A stretch of 52,529 bases of DNA, taken from Actinomycetes bacterium (GTDB lineage Bacteria; Actinomycetota; Acidimicrobiia; Acidimicrobiales; Acidimicrobiaceae). Numbering within the stretch: the first letter of the stretch is position 1; every line of letters starts with the position of its first letter. Under the pieces are notes generated by a model. That model did no database searches and was not told the origin of the DNA. It was given only the letters and a program-made list of their open reading frames with translations. The DNA is taken from positions 1 through 52,529 of the forward strand of contig JAKARV010000014.1 of the NCBI GenBank assembly GCA_021819205.1, written 5' to 3'. This document shows, one piece after another, positions 1 to 9,113 of this stretch. A program made the position numbers and the translations under genes.

Positions 1-1741
1 CGGGGTGAGAGAGGGAGCTACAACGAATGCGAGCGGCACGAGCCTGGTGACGCTATTGTAGTCGCCCGGGGTGAGAGAGGGAGCTACAACTCGGAACATC
101 AACCACACTACCCCAGTACAATTGTAGTCGCCCGGGGTGAGAGAGGGAGCTACAACCTCCGCGGTCAAGGATTCGGCAGGGGCGCTATTGTAGTCGCCCG
201 GGGTGAGAGAGGGAGCTACAACAGAATCCCACCAGGGCAAGCAGTGAGGTTTTATTGTAGTCGCCCGGGGTGAGAGAGGGAGCTACAACCGTGGTTCTCT
301 GGCTGTTCCTCTCGCGGCGATTGTAGTCGCCCGGGGTGAGAGAGGGAGCTACAACTAACTTCGCATCCATCTACTTTCTTCCTTTATTGTAGTCGCCCGG
401 GGTGAGAGAGGGAGCTACAACCACAGGTCGCACCTCCACTTTATGGTTATGATTGTAGTCGCCCGGGGTGAGAGAGGGAGCTACAACGCACCGCCGTGAG
501 TTGCTCGACGGTAGTAGATTGTAGTCGCCCGGGGTGAGAGAGGGAGCTACAACCTACGACCCGGACTCGTCGTCTTGGAAAACATTGTAGTCGCCCGGGG
601 TGAGAGAGGGAGCTACAACCGATACGTGGCAAGGAACTCGTCATAGTCGATTGTAGTCGCCCGGGGTGAGAGAGGGAGCTACAACAGAGCATGTCGCACA
701 CCGATTTAGCCTGCTATTGTAGTCGCCCGGGGTGAGAGAGGGAGCTACAACGCGAGCTACGAGGTTGTAAACCAGTTGCAGATTGTAGTCGCCCGGGGTG
801 AGAGAGGGAGCTACAACTCAAGTCGGTCCACGGGACACCCTGGATCAATTGTAGTCGCCCGGGGTGAGAGAGGGAGCTACAACCAAGGTGGAACACTTGA
901 ATGGTCGGACGAAATTGTAGTCGCCCGGGGTGAGAGAGGGAGCTACAACGTTGAAAACGTCCATCGCCGCTGTCGCCAGATTGTAGTCGCCCGGGGTGAG
1001 AGAGGGAGCTACAACTGGTCTAAGGTCGCGAGCATAGGCAAGGTGATTGTAGTCGCCCGGGGTGAGAGAGGGAGCTACAACCCAGTAGCGGCTGACCTTC
1101 TTAGAGGTCAAATTGTAGTCGCCCGGGGTGAGAGAGGGAGCTACAACACGTCGGATTGGAATTTCGCTATCGACTCTATTGTAGTCGCCCGGGGTGAGAG
1201 AGGGAGCTACAACTATGGCTTAGGGTAGTGAGCGAGTAGTCCCATTGTAGTCGCCCGGGGTGAGAGAGGGAGCTACAACTGGTCCGTGTATTGGGCTGTT
1301 TCTTTGTCGATTGTAGTCGCCCGGGGTGAGAGAGGGAGCTACAACTCACGGCGCATTCGCAGCTAGCAGTCTCGCATTGTAGTCGCCCGGGGTGAGAGAG
1401 GGAGCTACAACCCAGTAGCGGCTGACCTTCTTAGAGGTCAAATTGTAGTCGCCCGGGGTGAGAGAGGGAGCTACAACGTCGTCTCAACCGCCAGTCTACC
1501 GAACTGGATTGTAGTCGCCCGGGGTGAGAGAGGGAGCTACAACGAGAGGGGACACGGGGCGTGATTGACATAAATTGTAGTCGCCCGGGGTGAGAGAGGG
1601 AGCTACAACGGCGCGGGTTCGGTGGCCTCCGGCCGTCGGATTGTAGTCGCCCGGGGTGAGAGAGGGAGCTACAACCTGGCGTTGTCCGCTTTGAGGTGAC
1701 GCTGCATTGTAGTCGCCCGGGGTGAGAGAAGGAGCTACAAA
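1..1741 (-). CRISPR. CRISPR array, type II-C-like repeat, 27 repeats and 26 spacers
   Basis: One partial repeat (1-24) and 26 full 36-bp repeats start at 55, 121, 187, 254, 320 and then every 66 bases to 1706. Spacers are 30 bp, except 223-253, which is 31 bp. All repeats are identical except the last (1706-1741), which carries a G-to-A change and a changed final base. On the minus strand the repeat begins GTTGTAGCTCCC and ends GCGACTACAAT, close to the Neisseria type II-C repeat. That sets the crRNA strand as minus and puts a -10-like TACAAT at each repeat 3' end. The spacer at 1082-1111 is identical to that at 1412-1441. The array runs off the left edge. No cas gene or tracrRNA is visible in the window. 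The type is inferred from the repeat alone. Confidence 0.97.
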
Positions 1742-1761
1742 AACAAAACACCGCCATTTTG

Positions 1762-3391
1762 GGGCTCCTCCGTTTTCAGCGGGGTCTGAGGATCTCGGGT
1801 CGCCGTCAAGGCAGCGGAGTCAACTTGGGCTAAGGAGTGGCGGGGGAACCTGTAGCTTCTCAAGCTGTGAAGAAATACAAAGCATTTACAGGCTCCCCTG
1901 TCCTTGTCGATCGTACCGACATCTGCAACGCCATCGTCGGGTTGAAGGGCGCAAGAGTCCTCCACTACCAACGCCAGGGACCCATCGCCGAGATCGGTAT
2001 CGAACAGACGCTTGGAAAGATCCGCTGCCCCAAGTGCAAGCTTGTGGCCAAAGTGAAGGATCGCCCCTGGGTGACGTATGTGGATCTTCCCTTCGGGGGC
2101 ACTCCGGTCAGGATCTGCTGGAAAAAGCACCGCATGGTGTGCACTGAACCCTCTTGTGACCAGGGAAGCTTGACGCTTACCGATCACCGAATCGGAGCGG
2201 CCAGGGCCTGCTCACCACGAGAGCCGCCAAGTGGGCGACTAAGCAGGTCGGAGGAGGCAGAACCGTAACCGAGGTGCCAGGGGAGCTGGGATGCGACTGG
2301 GGGGTGGTGATGCGGGCGGTGGCCCTCTACGGCAAAGCGCTTCTTGAAGCCGACCGAAGGCGCGCCAAAGCGACATCGGCCATCGGCTTTGACGAGACCC
2401 TGTTCGTGCGGAGCGGCAAGTACCGGAGCCAGCAAGTGGTGCACGACGGTGTGCGACGTGGCCGGCTCAAAGCTGATCGATGTGGTAAAGACCCGGAACT
2501 ACGCCGAGGTGGCCTCCAGGGTGAGGCAGAGGCCGGCAAGCTTCAGGGAGGGGATCCGGGTCGGGACGCTTGATATGTCGAACACCTACGCGGTGGTCCT
2601 TAGCGTCACCTTGCCAAAGGCAACCCAGGTGGTGGATCGGTTCCACGTCGTAAAGCTCGCCAACTCGGTGCCATCCGCCGCAGAGTCCAGCAGGAGACCA
2701 CCGGCCACCGGGGACGCAGCAAGGATCCGCTCTACCGGTCAAGGAAGCTCCTGTTGACGAGGGAGCGGAATCTGGACGAGACGACCGCAGCCCGCTTGTC
2801 TTCCCTCCTTAGTTTGGGAGACCCGACCGCGGAGGTGGCCCTTGCCTACCGGGTGAAGGAGGCGCTTGCCGAGTTCTACGGGATGGCCGCGATTGACGAG
2901 GCGAGGGAGCGCCTTTCCGAGATCGTAGAACGCATCGGCTCCCCTTCCAACTCCCCGAGCTGCAAAGGCTGGGACGTACCCTTTCGCGCTGGTTCGAAAA
3001 GATCATGGCCTTCCACGAGACCCTCTCCCCAACGGCCCCACCGAAGAGCTCAACAACCTTCTCAAACGGGTCAAGCGGGTGGCCTTTGGCTTTGCCAACT
3101 TCGAGAACTACCGCATCCGGGCGCTTCTCTACGCCGGAAAACCCAACTGGAGGGTTCTCGACTCCATCGTGGTGGAGTAGGGCAGCCACAAACCCGTTCC
3201 GATTAACCGCAAACGCAACCAACGGCGCCGGTGCTCTTGGTCGCGGCTGTCAAGGCTGGGCTGCTTCTTCCCCATGCGCCAATGCACCGGTCAGACTTAG
3301 GCACATACCGGCAAGCAAGAACTGATTAGCTTCCCGGAGGGTCGTTGTGCATCGGAAATTACGGGTCCCACCCCGCTAGAAACGGAAGGAC
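1762..3391 (+). mobile_element. ISL3-family insertion sequence, decayed
   Basis: Imperfect terminal inverted repeats lie at 1761-1785 and 3370-3394, matching at 19 of 25 positions and sharing a CCGTTT core and an AGCGGGGT inner end. The 9-bp string CCATTTTGG occurs at 1754-1762 and again at 3392-3400. This fits the 8-bp target duplication expected for ISL3, although it overlaps the inverted-repeat ends, so the exact boundaries are uncertain by one to three bases. The element carries one transposase gene, broken by frameshifts. It starts about 20 bp from the last CRISPR repeat and ends about 60 bp from the tRNA-Val gene. Confidence 0.85.
1837..3180 (+). pseudogene. ISL3-family transposase, multiply frameshifted
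   Basis: The conceptual protein follows the ISL3 plan: an N-terminal zinc-binding segment (IRCPKCKL, then CTEPSC), a helix-turn-helix region (TVTEVPGELGCDWGVVMRA), the DDE-type core beginning GFDETLFVRSGKYRSQQ, a second Asp in TLDMSNTY, VVDRFHVVKLAN, and the conserved end NGPTEELNNLLKRVKRVAFG to NYRIRALLYAGKPNW. The pieces lie in different frames. Breaks fall near 2208, 2435, 2670, 2945 and 3033, and the original stop is the TAG at 3178-3180. The start is unclear: a GTG at 1837 follows TAAGGA. With about five frameshifts it cannot make an active transposase unless read errors are responsible. Confidence 0.9.
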
Positions 3392-3420
3392 CCATTTTGG
3401 CTAACGCCGAGGGCGGTTTT
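3392..3420 (-). terminator. Right half of a tRNA-Val terminator split by the ISL3 element
   Basis: Removing the IS and one copy of the duplicated target joins 1742-1762 to 3401-3420. Read on the minus strand, the joined sequence has ACCGCC (from 3412-3417), an inner GGC/GCC hairpin, GGCGGT (from 1750-1755) and then the T-rich run GTTTTGTTTTT. This is a typical factor-independent terminator about 45 bp past the tRNA 3' end. It is now broken by about 1.6 kb of IS. The reconstruction is inference from the visible halves. Confidence 0.5.
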
Positions 3421-3460
3421 GGGGGCACCGATAGGGTGCAGGGTTCTCATACGGATACTT

Positions 3461-3537
3461 TGGTGGGCGCTAAGGGACTCGAACCCCTGACCTGCTGGTT
3501 GTAAGCCAGCCGCTCTAACCAACTGAGCTAAGCGCCC
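3461..3537 (-). tRNA. tRNA-Val (anticodon UAC), CCA encoded
   Basis: The minus strand folds into a full cloverleaf. The acceptor stem is GGGCGCT with AGCGCCC and the D arm is GCTC/GAGC. The anticodon stem GCTGG/CCAGC has loop CTTACAA, giving anticodon UAC (Val, GUA codons). The T arm is AGGGG-TTCGAGT-CCCTT. The discriminator is A and a genomic CCA follows at 3463-3461. The tRNA body without CCA is 3464-3537 (74 nt). Its 3' side faces the IS and the CRISPR array. Confidence 0.97.
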
Positions 3538-3549
3538 TGGGCAGGTCAA

Positions 3550-4296
3550 TCATAGTGGCTCCACCGCCACATCGATCAACCCCTTAACCAGCTCGCCGGA
3601 GGCGCCTGCCACAAGCCGGTGGCGTTCAGATACGAGATCCCAGCTGAGCGCCGATCCATCAGAACTCGTCAAGGCTCCCCCAGCCTCCTGGAGAATAAGT
3701 GCCCCCCCAGCGTAGTCCCATACCGCGAGTCCATCCGAAAAGTCGATGAACCCGTCGCCGGAACCGCTTGCGATTAGGCAAAGCTCGAGCGCGGCAGAGC
3801 CGAGCGAACGCATCTGCGCCCACGGTCTCTTCCCCCTCGGGTAGCCGTTGACGTAGACGATGCCCCGGCGAAGTTCCTGGCGCTGCGATGTCGCAATCGG
3901 CACACTGTTGCGGTACGCCCCGCCACCCCGAATCGCGGTGTAGACGTCTCCCAACGGAGCAACCCGCACCACCGCCGCCAACGGTCCGGACTCGTCCATG
4001 AAACAGACCGAACTCGACCAGTACGGAATCCCCCGGGAGGCATTGGTGGATCCGTCGATCGGATCGATCACCGCTACTACCGAACTTTCGGGTCCGGAAA
4101 GGCCCGACTCCTCCGAAAAGACCCGAAGACTGGCTTTTTTCAAGATCGAAAGCCCCGCCGCGTCTGCGTCGACATCGCCAGCGTGCTGGCCCCGACGTTC
4201 ACCCGTCAACGACCAGTCGGTAGCTGAGCCGATGGCTCCAAGGCACGCTTCGGTTACGCTCTCGCCCAGCTCAACCAGTTTGCTCGCCGAAGTCAC
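3550..4296 (-). CDS. Inositol monophosphatase-family phosphatase
   Basis: This 248-residue protein belongs to the lithium-sensitive, Mg-dependent phosphomonoesterase family that includes inositol-1-monophosphatase, histidinol-phosphatase (HisN) and 3'-phosphoadenosine nucleotidase (CysQ). Visible metal-site motifs are SEES at residues 61-64, DPIDGSTN at 78-85 and WDYAGG from residue 193, in the family order and spacing. Length is typical. The start is a GTG. Which phosphoester it uses cannot be told from the sequence. It lies 12 bp from the tRNA-Val gene on the same strand, and no pathway partner is adjacent. Confidence 0.88.
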   Translation of the reverse strand: MTSASKLVELGESVTEACLGAIGSATDWSLTGERRGQHAGDVDADAAGLSILKKASLRVFSEESGLSGPESSVVAVIDPIDGSTNASRGIPYWSSSVCFMDESGPLAAVVRVAPLGDVYTAIRGGGAYRNSVPIATSQRQELRRGIVYVNGYPRGKRPWAQMRSLGSAALELCLIASGSGDGFIDFSDGLAVWDYAGGALILQEAGGALTSSDGSALSWDLVSERHRLVAGASGELVKGLIDVAVEPL

Positions 4297-4339
4297 ACTG
4301 ACACGCTAACCACTATGAAGTCTCGTCGGGTACGGGCTA

Positions 4340-4999
4340 CTAGCGAACGTGGAAAATCGTAAAGTAGTGAGCCCAGGGAGCAACGTACGGGTAGATGACC
4401 GCGGCCAGGAGAACCCCGAAGACGGCAGCCAGCGCCACGCTGATCAGACGGCCACGCCTCCCGATCAGGGAGTGGTACCGGGTGTACTTCAAGTCGTAGG
4501 CGGCGGTGCCAAAGGCGCGCCTAAGGTAGGCGAGCACGTGGATTGCCATGAACCCGAACCAGACAACGAAGCTGGCCTGGTGGATGAAGCGCCAGGTGTT
4601 GGCGGTCGGGGTCCCAGGATGGAGCATCACCAGAACCACGCCACTCCCCATCACCGCAACCGTCGAGAGTATGACGAAGGGCCCGATAAGCCGGAGAACC
4701 AGCTCCGGAGGGCCAGACCGCTTGAAGTCGGAAGCCCCAAGGTAGTACATCGAAAACCGGTAGAGCGCGACCACCACCTTGTAGCCCATGATTGGGATCA
4801 AGATCATTCCCAAGACCACGTGCAGCGCGATCATCTGCCCGATGAAGACTATGGTAACGCCTTCGATGGCAAGCGCGATGAACAGCACCGTGCCGAGTAG
4901 CGCCATGAGCCTGCCAACCGCCCTGACCCTGCGGGACGCCGAGATCGACTCCGCGGGCACCAAGTCGGCGAGGACGGTATCGACCGCTTTAGATAGCAT
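4340..4999 (-). CDS. Integral membrane protein, b-type cytochrome-like
   Basis: The protein has about 219 residues and five strongly hydrophobic segments (roughly residues 25-45, 50-75, 105-125, 140-160 and 185-210). Histidines lie inside segments (IALHVVLG; FIHQASFVVWFGFMAIHVLAY), as in membrane cytochrome b561/DUF4405-like haem proteins. Haem binding is inference from this pattern. I chose the ATG at 4999, which has GGGAG nine bases upstream; an in-frame TTG at 5005 is the alternative. It stands between two phosphatase genes on the same strand with no evident redox partner. Confidence 0.6.
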   Translation of the reverse strand: MLSKAVDTVLADLVPAESISASRRVRAVGRLMALLGTVLFIALAIEGVTIVFIGQMIALHVVLGMILIPIMGYKVVVALYRFSMYYLGASDFKRSGPPELVLRLIGPFVILSTVAVMGSGVVLVMLHPGTPTANTWRFIHQASFVVWFGFMAIHVLAYLRRAFGTAAYDLKYTRYHSLIGRRGRLISVALAAVFGVLLAAVIYPYVAPWAHYFTIFHVR

Positions 5000-5110
5000 C
5001 GGCAAAGGCTCCCAGGTTCAAGTTTTCCAGCTGCAAAGTCTACCAACCGCCAACCTGGGAAATTATTACCGAAACACGGTGCTAATCCATCTCTTATCAG
5101 CGGGTATTGG

Positions 5111-5962
5111 TTAGCAGTAGCGGCTTGCAGCCTCCTGCCGCCCCGATCGGGCGGAGCCGAGCCCGAGCTGGTCGGCAATCTCGCCGACCCCGCCTTCGAC
5201 GTTCGTCCCCACTACCCACCGCGCCATCTCGAGAGCTCTTGCGTGCCCATTGCCGACGGCAAAGGAGTACTTGGTTATCGAGAACATCGGCAGGTCGTTG
5301 AGGTGATCTCCAACTACAGCCAGTCGCTCGGTCCCGATGCCGAGAGCATCGGCCGCCATGCCGACGCCAAACCCCTTGGAAACGCCCCGCGCCACCACCT
5401 CCACCCAGTCGATCGATCCCGGAATGACCTGCTCGCTTCCGATCACGCCCTTCAGCATCGTCGCCAGGTCCGCCGAGCCCACGCCGGGGTAGCGGACCAC
5501 CAGCTTGACCACCTGGTCCCGGTCAAAAAGCGCCTTTCGCTCGATCACCTGCGTGGCGTCAAGAACCTCGGGCACCCGGGGGAAGAACCCGGCCTCGGCG
5601 ACGAACTCGGTCACCGTCTCGACCGCAAACTTGAACGCCAAATCCCAAGTCGCAAGGGTCTCTACAATAGCGACGTAGCGCTCCCTATCGATGGTGCGAG
5701 TCCAGAGAAGCCCGCCGGTGGCCAAGTCCAGCCCGACCGCCCCGTTGGCGCACACCGCCAGCGGGCCGAGCCCCGAAGCCAGCGATATCGCCCTCGTCGA
5801 GCGTTGCCCGCGGGCGGTAGCCGCCACCACGTGAACCCCGCGCTCCCTCGCCGCCCGGATGGCGCTCGCACTCCGCTTCACCGGGACGCCATGCGCGTCC
5901 AGGAAGGTCCCGTCCAGATCGGTTGCGAGCAGCCTGACGTCGGATAGCTCCGGCAAAGTCAT
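5111..5962 (-). CDS. HAD-superfamily phosphatase, Cof-like (subclass IIB)
   Basis: The protein has about 283 residues. The first HAD motif, LLATDLDGTFLD, is close to the N terminus, followed by the Cof-type threonine step (VVAATARGQRS). A C2-type cap follows, then the late motifs SKGFGVGMAADALGI and AVVGDHLNDLPMF, in which the Asp residues bind Mg. Such enzymes remove phosphate from sugar phosphates, nucleotides or cofactors; the substrate cannot be assigned. The frame is open to 6082, but the extra N-terminal 40 residues are Gly/Asp-rich and unlike the family. The ATG at 5962 gives a normal length. Confidence 0.85.
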   Translation of the reverse strand: MTLPELSDVRLLATDLDGTFLDAHGVPVKRSASAIRAARERGVHVVAATARGQRSTRAISLASGLGPLAVCANGAVGLDLATGGLLWTRTIDRERYVAIVETLATWDLAFKFAVETVTEFVAEAGFFPRVPEVLDATQVIERKALFDRDQVVKLVVRYPGVGSADLATMLKGVIGSEQVIPGSIDWVEVVARGVSKGFGVGMAADALGIGTERLAVVGDHLNDLPMFSITKYSFAVGNGHARALEMARWVVGTNVEGGVGEIADQLGLGSARSGRQEAASRYC

Positions 5963-6222
5963 CGCCAACCCGGCGCTCCCGGCTCCGTCTCCGAAAATCC
6001 CATCATCCGGATCTCCCTCATCCCAGGCAACCCCACCCACATCTCCGGCCGGGGCGACCGCTCCCTGTGTCCAGGGTATCACGTAGACGCCTCAAGGTGC
6101 GAAAGGCACGGCAATTCACCGCAAAAACAGCTCCCCCACCGCTCACCCCAGAGAGGCGAGGCGACCGCCGCCGTTCGCTCTCAGCATCCGCTCAGCTTCA
6201 CAAGCTGTGGTAGCTTGGCCTA

Positions 6223-6585
6223 GTGCCACGGGGGTTGACCTATCTGATCGGAACGGCGGTTGTCGCCGCCCTGCTCCTTGCCGCTTGTGGGAAGAGCGCC
6301 TCCCAAAACGGCGCCCAAGCCTGCAGCCTCGCCGAGCAAGCAATCCGCGCAGTCGGACAAAGTGCCAGCGCATCCACCCCTTCGGAGCTTCGCATCGACC
6401 GCCTGCTAACCGAAGCCTCCCAACTCGCAAACCTCGCCGCCGCAGCAAACGGCGGCTACCAGCCACTGGCCGCCACCCTCGCCGAGGCGAGCCGCGTCCC
6501 CGCGAAAAGACTGGTGCCCGCGCTGCGCTCCGAGTGCGGGAAGGGGGCGAGCGGGCTCGGCGCCTACATCCCGCCATCGGCCTAG
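6223..6585 (+). CDS. Small predicted lipoprotein
   Basis: This is a 120-residue protein with a GTG start, a short hydrophobic signal (residues 5-20) and a lipobox-like LLAAC whose Cys would be lipidated. The mature part is Ala/Ser-rich and helical-looking with two further Cys residues (ACSLAEQ and SECGKG), which could form a disulfide. I recognise no family. It lies 77 bp upstream of the exported acylase on the same strand, so the two could be co-expressed at the cell envelope; this is inference from position. Confidence 0.65.
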   Translation: MPRGLTYLIGTAVVAALLLAACGKSASQNGAQACSLAEQAIRAVGQSASASTPSELRIDRLLTEASQLANLAAAANGGYQPLAATLAEASRVPAKRLVPALRSECGKGASGLGAYIPPSA

Positions 6586-6662
6586 CCAGGATTCCCTTAG
6601 CTTGACCTCCCCACCGCCAGAAACAGCGGTATGCTCCCGGTGTTGCTTCCAAAGGGGGATTG

Positions 6663-9113
6663 GTGAAGCTGCGCAACGTAGTGGTGGCAGGCATTTCGAT
6701 CGTGGGCGTCGCCGTCTTGGCGGTGGTCCAGGGCGTCGGGGTTGGCGGGGTTCCGGCGCTTGGACCGGCTCTCGACCCGGCGACCGGAGTGATGAACCTG
6801 GGGACGCGGGCCGGGGTTCCGCAGACCTCCTCGATCGCGCTTGCCGGCCTGAAGGCACCGGTTACCGTCGGCTTCTCCAAGGACGGCATCGCCAGCGTCA
6901 GCGGTCCAAACCAGCTCGCGGTCTACCAGGCCATCGGGTACGTCGAAGGCCGGAATCGCCTCTTCCAGATGGATCTGATCCGAAGGGAGGCGGCGGGGAA
7001 CCTCGCGGCGATCCTCGGACCCAGCTACCTGACCTCAGACCTCTTCGAACTCCGCCTCGGCCTGATCAGGGCGGCGGAGCGGAACCTGGCGGCGCTCCCG
7101 CCCTCGAGCCTCGCCATCCTCAAGTCGTTCTCCGCCGGCGTCAACGACGCCATCAGCTACGACGAGTCCCACAACGCCATGCCCACCGCCATTCGGCTGC
7201 TCGGCTACACCCCGGCCAAGTGGACCCCGCTCGACAGCATGCTGGTCCAGGGGTTCATGACCCAGATGCTCGACTACACCCAGACCCCGGTGGACTACTC
7301 CATCATGATCAGGCACGTCGGTTTCGCCCAGACCATGAAGCTCTTCCCGATCATCGCACCCAACTCCCAGGTCCCTTATGACCCGGGCCCGTACAACTTC
7401 AAGGGGACGGTGCCGCCCGATCCGGCGACAACGGTCTCTTCCGGCCTTGCGATCGCCCTCAACCAGCTGCAAACGCAGGCGGCAGCGCTCCCGTCGTACG
7501 CCATCCACACCTTCTCCAACTCCAACAACTGGGCGGTCTCCGGCTCCCGGACGGCGAACGGCCTGCCGCTGCTCGCGGGCGACCCCCACCTGCAGCAGAC
7601 GCTCCCCTCGATCTGGTACTGGCTCTCGGCAAGCGCTCCGGGCCTCCACTTCTCGGGAGTGACCGTGCCCGGCCTTCCGGTGATCCTGATCGGAAGGAAC
7701 CAGAACATCGTCTGGAGCTTGACCAACGTGGAGAACCAGGCAACCTTCTTCTATAGCGAGAAGACCTCTTCAAGCCACCCCGGGAGCTACTTCCACGACG
7801 GGGCGTGGGTGCCGTACCACTACTACCACTACACCGTCGCGGTCAAGGGCGAAAGTCCGGTCCAGCTCACGGTGCCGGTCACCGTCCAAGGGCCGGTGCT
7901 TACCGTACGCGGGGCGACGGTCGCCGTCGACTGGCTGGGCAACCACCTCTCCCCTGACCTGCCCGACCTGATCAAGGTGTCAAAAGCCGCCAACTGGAGC
8001 CAGTTCAAGGCGGCGATCTCCACCTGGTTCGCCCCCACCCAGAACTGGGCCTTTGCCGACCGGCAGGGGCAGATCGGCCTGATGTCTCCGGGAGGGTACC
8101 CGATCTTTGCGCACGGCAACCCGTGGACGGTCATGAGCGGCACCGGGGCCTCGGACATCGTCGGCTACGTGCCCTTTGCAGAGCAGCCGCAGACGTACAA
8201 CCCGCCGGCCGGGTACGTCTTCACCGCCAACCAGCGCCCGGTGTCAGCGAGCTACCCCTACTACATCGGCACCTCCTGGGACTTCTTCTCGAACGGCTAC
8301 CGGGCCGATGAGATCAAGAGCTTCCTCGCCTCCCACCCCAAGTTGACCACGGCCCAGGCCGAGCAGCTGCAGAACTCGGTCACTGACTACCTGGCGACCA
8401 AGATGGTGCCCTGGCTGGTCGCAACCGTGGACGCCACCCACCCAACGCCCCAGGTTGCCCAGGCCACCGCCCTGCTCGCAAAGTGGAACGACCAGATGAC
8501 AGCCGCCTCGCCGGCAGCGGCGATCTGGTGGACATTCCTGTCCAACGATCTGAAACAGGCCTTTGGACCCTGGTTCCGCGGGGTTCCCCAGCCCGCCAAC
8601 TCCTCCCTCGACCTCAACCAGATCAACAACGCGCTGATGGAGGATCTCCAGGTTCTCAACCTCGACCACGCGCGCTTTACCCCTCCCGGAACCACCACGC
8701 CGCTCGATCCGGCTTCGGTCGCCTCGTCGGCGTTAGCCGCGACCGTCTCCCAGCTCACCCACCAGCTGGGCCCGATCTCGACGTGGAGCTGGGGGAGGCT
8801 GCATAGCCGCGAGTTCACCTCGCTCACCGGCGCCGCCTCGCTCGCCTACGGCCCCAGGGCCTCCTCCGGAGACAACTGGACGGTGGACGCAGCGGATGGC
8901 CTGCTCCTCTCCGAGGCCGGGCCGAGCTGGCGCATGATCGTCAACTTCGACGGGCAGAGCCGGGCAATCTACCCCGGCGGCCAGTCGGAGAACCCACTCT
9001 CCCCGTGGTACGAGAACCAGATCCCCTACTGGTGGAGCGGAACCTACCTTAAGTTTGGCCTCGGCTACGGCACCCCCGTGGCCACTTGGACGCTGGAGCC
9101 CGAAGATGCGTAG
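6663..9113 (+). CDS. Penicillin acylase-family N-terminal-nucleophile amidohydrolase, exported
   Basis: This is an 816-residue protein of the penicillin G acylase/acyl-homoserine-lactone acylase family. An N-terminal hydrophobic segment (about residues 5-28) serves as signal or anchor. The alpha-chain signature GYVEGRNRLFQMDLIRREAAG is near residues 92-112. The autocatalytic site is SNNW, where Ser about 287 would become the nucleophile of the beta chain. GDPHLQQTLPSIWYW and GRNQNIVWSLTN follow, as in the family. The substrate could be an amide, a beta-lactam or a lactone signal. GTG at 6663 was chosen because AAGGGGG lies about 5 bases upstream; a TTG one codon earlier is possible. It overlaps the next gene by 8 bp. 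Confidence 0.92.
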   Translation: MKLRNVVVAGISIVGVAVLAVVQGVGVGGVPALGPALDPATGVMNLGTRAGVPQTSSIALAGLKAPVTVGFSKDGIASVSGPNQLAVYQAIGYVEGRNRLFQMDLIRREAAGNLAAILGPSYLTSDLFELRLGLIRAAERNLAALPPSSLAILKSFSAGVNDAISYDESHNAMPTAIRLLGYTPAKWTPLDSMLVQGFMTQMLDYTQTPVDYSIMIRHVGFAQTMKLFPIIAPNSQVPYDPGPYNFKGTVPPDPATTVSSGLAIALNQLQTQAAALPSYAIHTFSNSNNWAVSGSRTANGLPLLAGDPHLQQTLPSIWYWLSASAPGLHFSGVTVPGLPVILIGRNQNIVWSLTNVENQATFFYSEKTSSSHPGSYFHDGAWVPYHYYHYTVAVKGESPVQLTVPVTVQGPVLTVRGATVAVDWLGNHLSPDLPDLIKVSKAANWSQFKAAISTWFAPTQNWAFADRQGQIGLMSPGGYPIFAHGNPWTVMSGTGASDIVGYVPFAEQPQTYNPPAGYVFTANQRPVSASYPYYIGTSWDFFSNGYRADEIKSFLASHPKLTTAQAEQLQNSVTDYLATKMVPWLVATVDATHPTPQVAQATALLAKWNDQMTAASPAAAIWWTFLSNDLKQAFGPWFRGVPQPANSSLDLNQINNALMEDLQVLNLDHARFTPPGTTTPLDPASVASSALAATVSQLTHQLGPISTWSWGRLHSREFTSLTGAASLAYGPRASSGDNWTVDAADGLLLSEAGPSWRMIVNFDGQSRAIYPGGQSENPLSPWYENQIPYWWSGTYLKFGLGYGTPVATWTLEPEDA

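Noticed and set aside
185-1757. Open reading frames across the CRISPR array, with a repeated peptide (for example VVARGERGSYN)
   Set aside because: They are translations of the 36-bp repeats; the 66-bp period keeps frames open. No start context or protein-like spacer content.
1706-1760. Degenerate last repeat as a tracrRNA anti-repeat
   Set aside because: It differs from the repeat by only two bases and keeps the array spacing. No tracrRNA-like downstream hairpins follow before the IS end.
6143-6889. Long minus-strand frames opposite the lipoprotein and acylase start
   Set aside because: Arg/Pro/Gly-rich antisense readings of a high-GC region, with no motif and no ribosome site.
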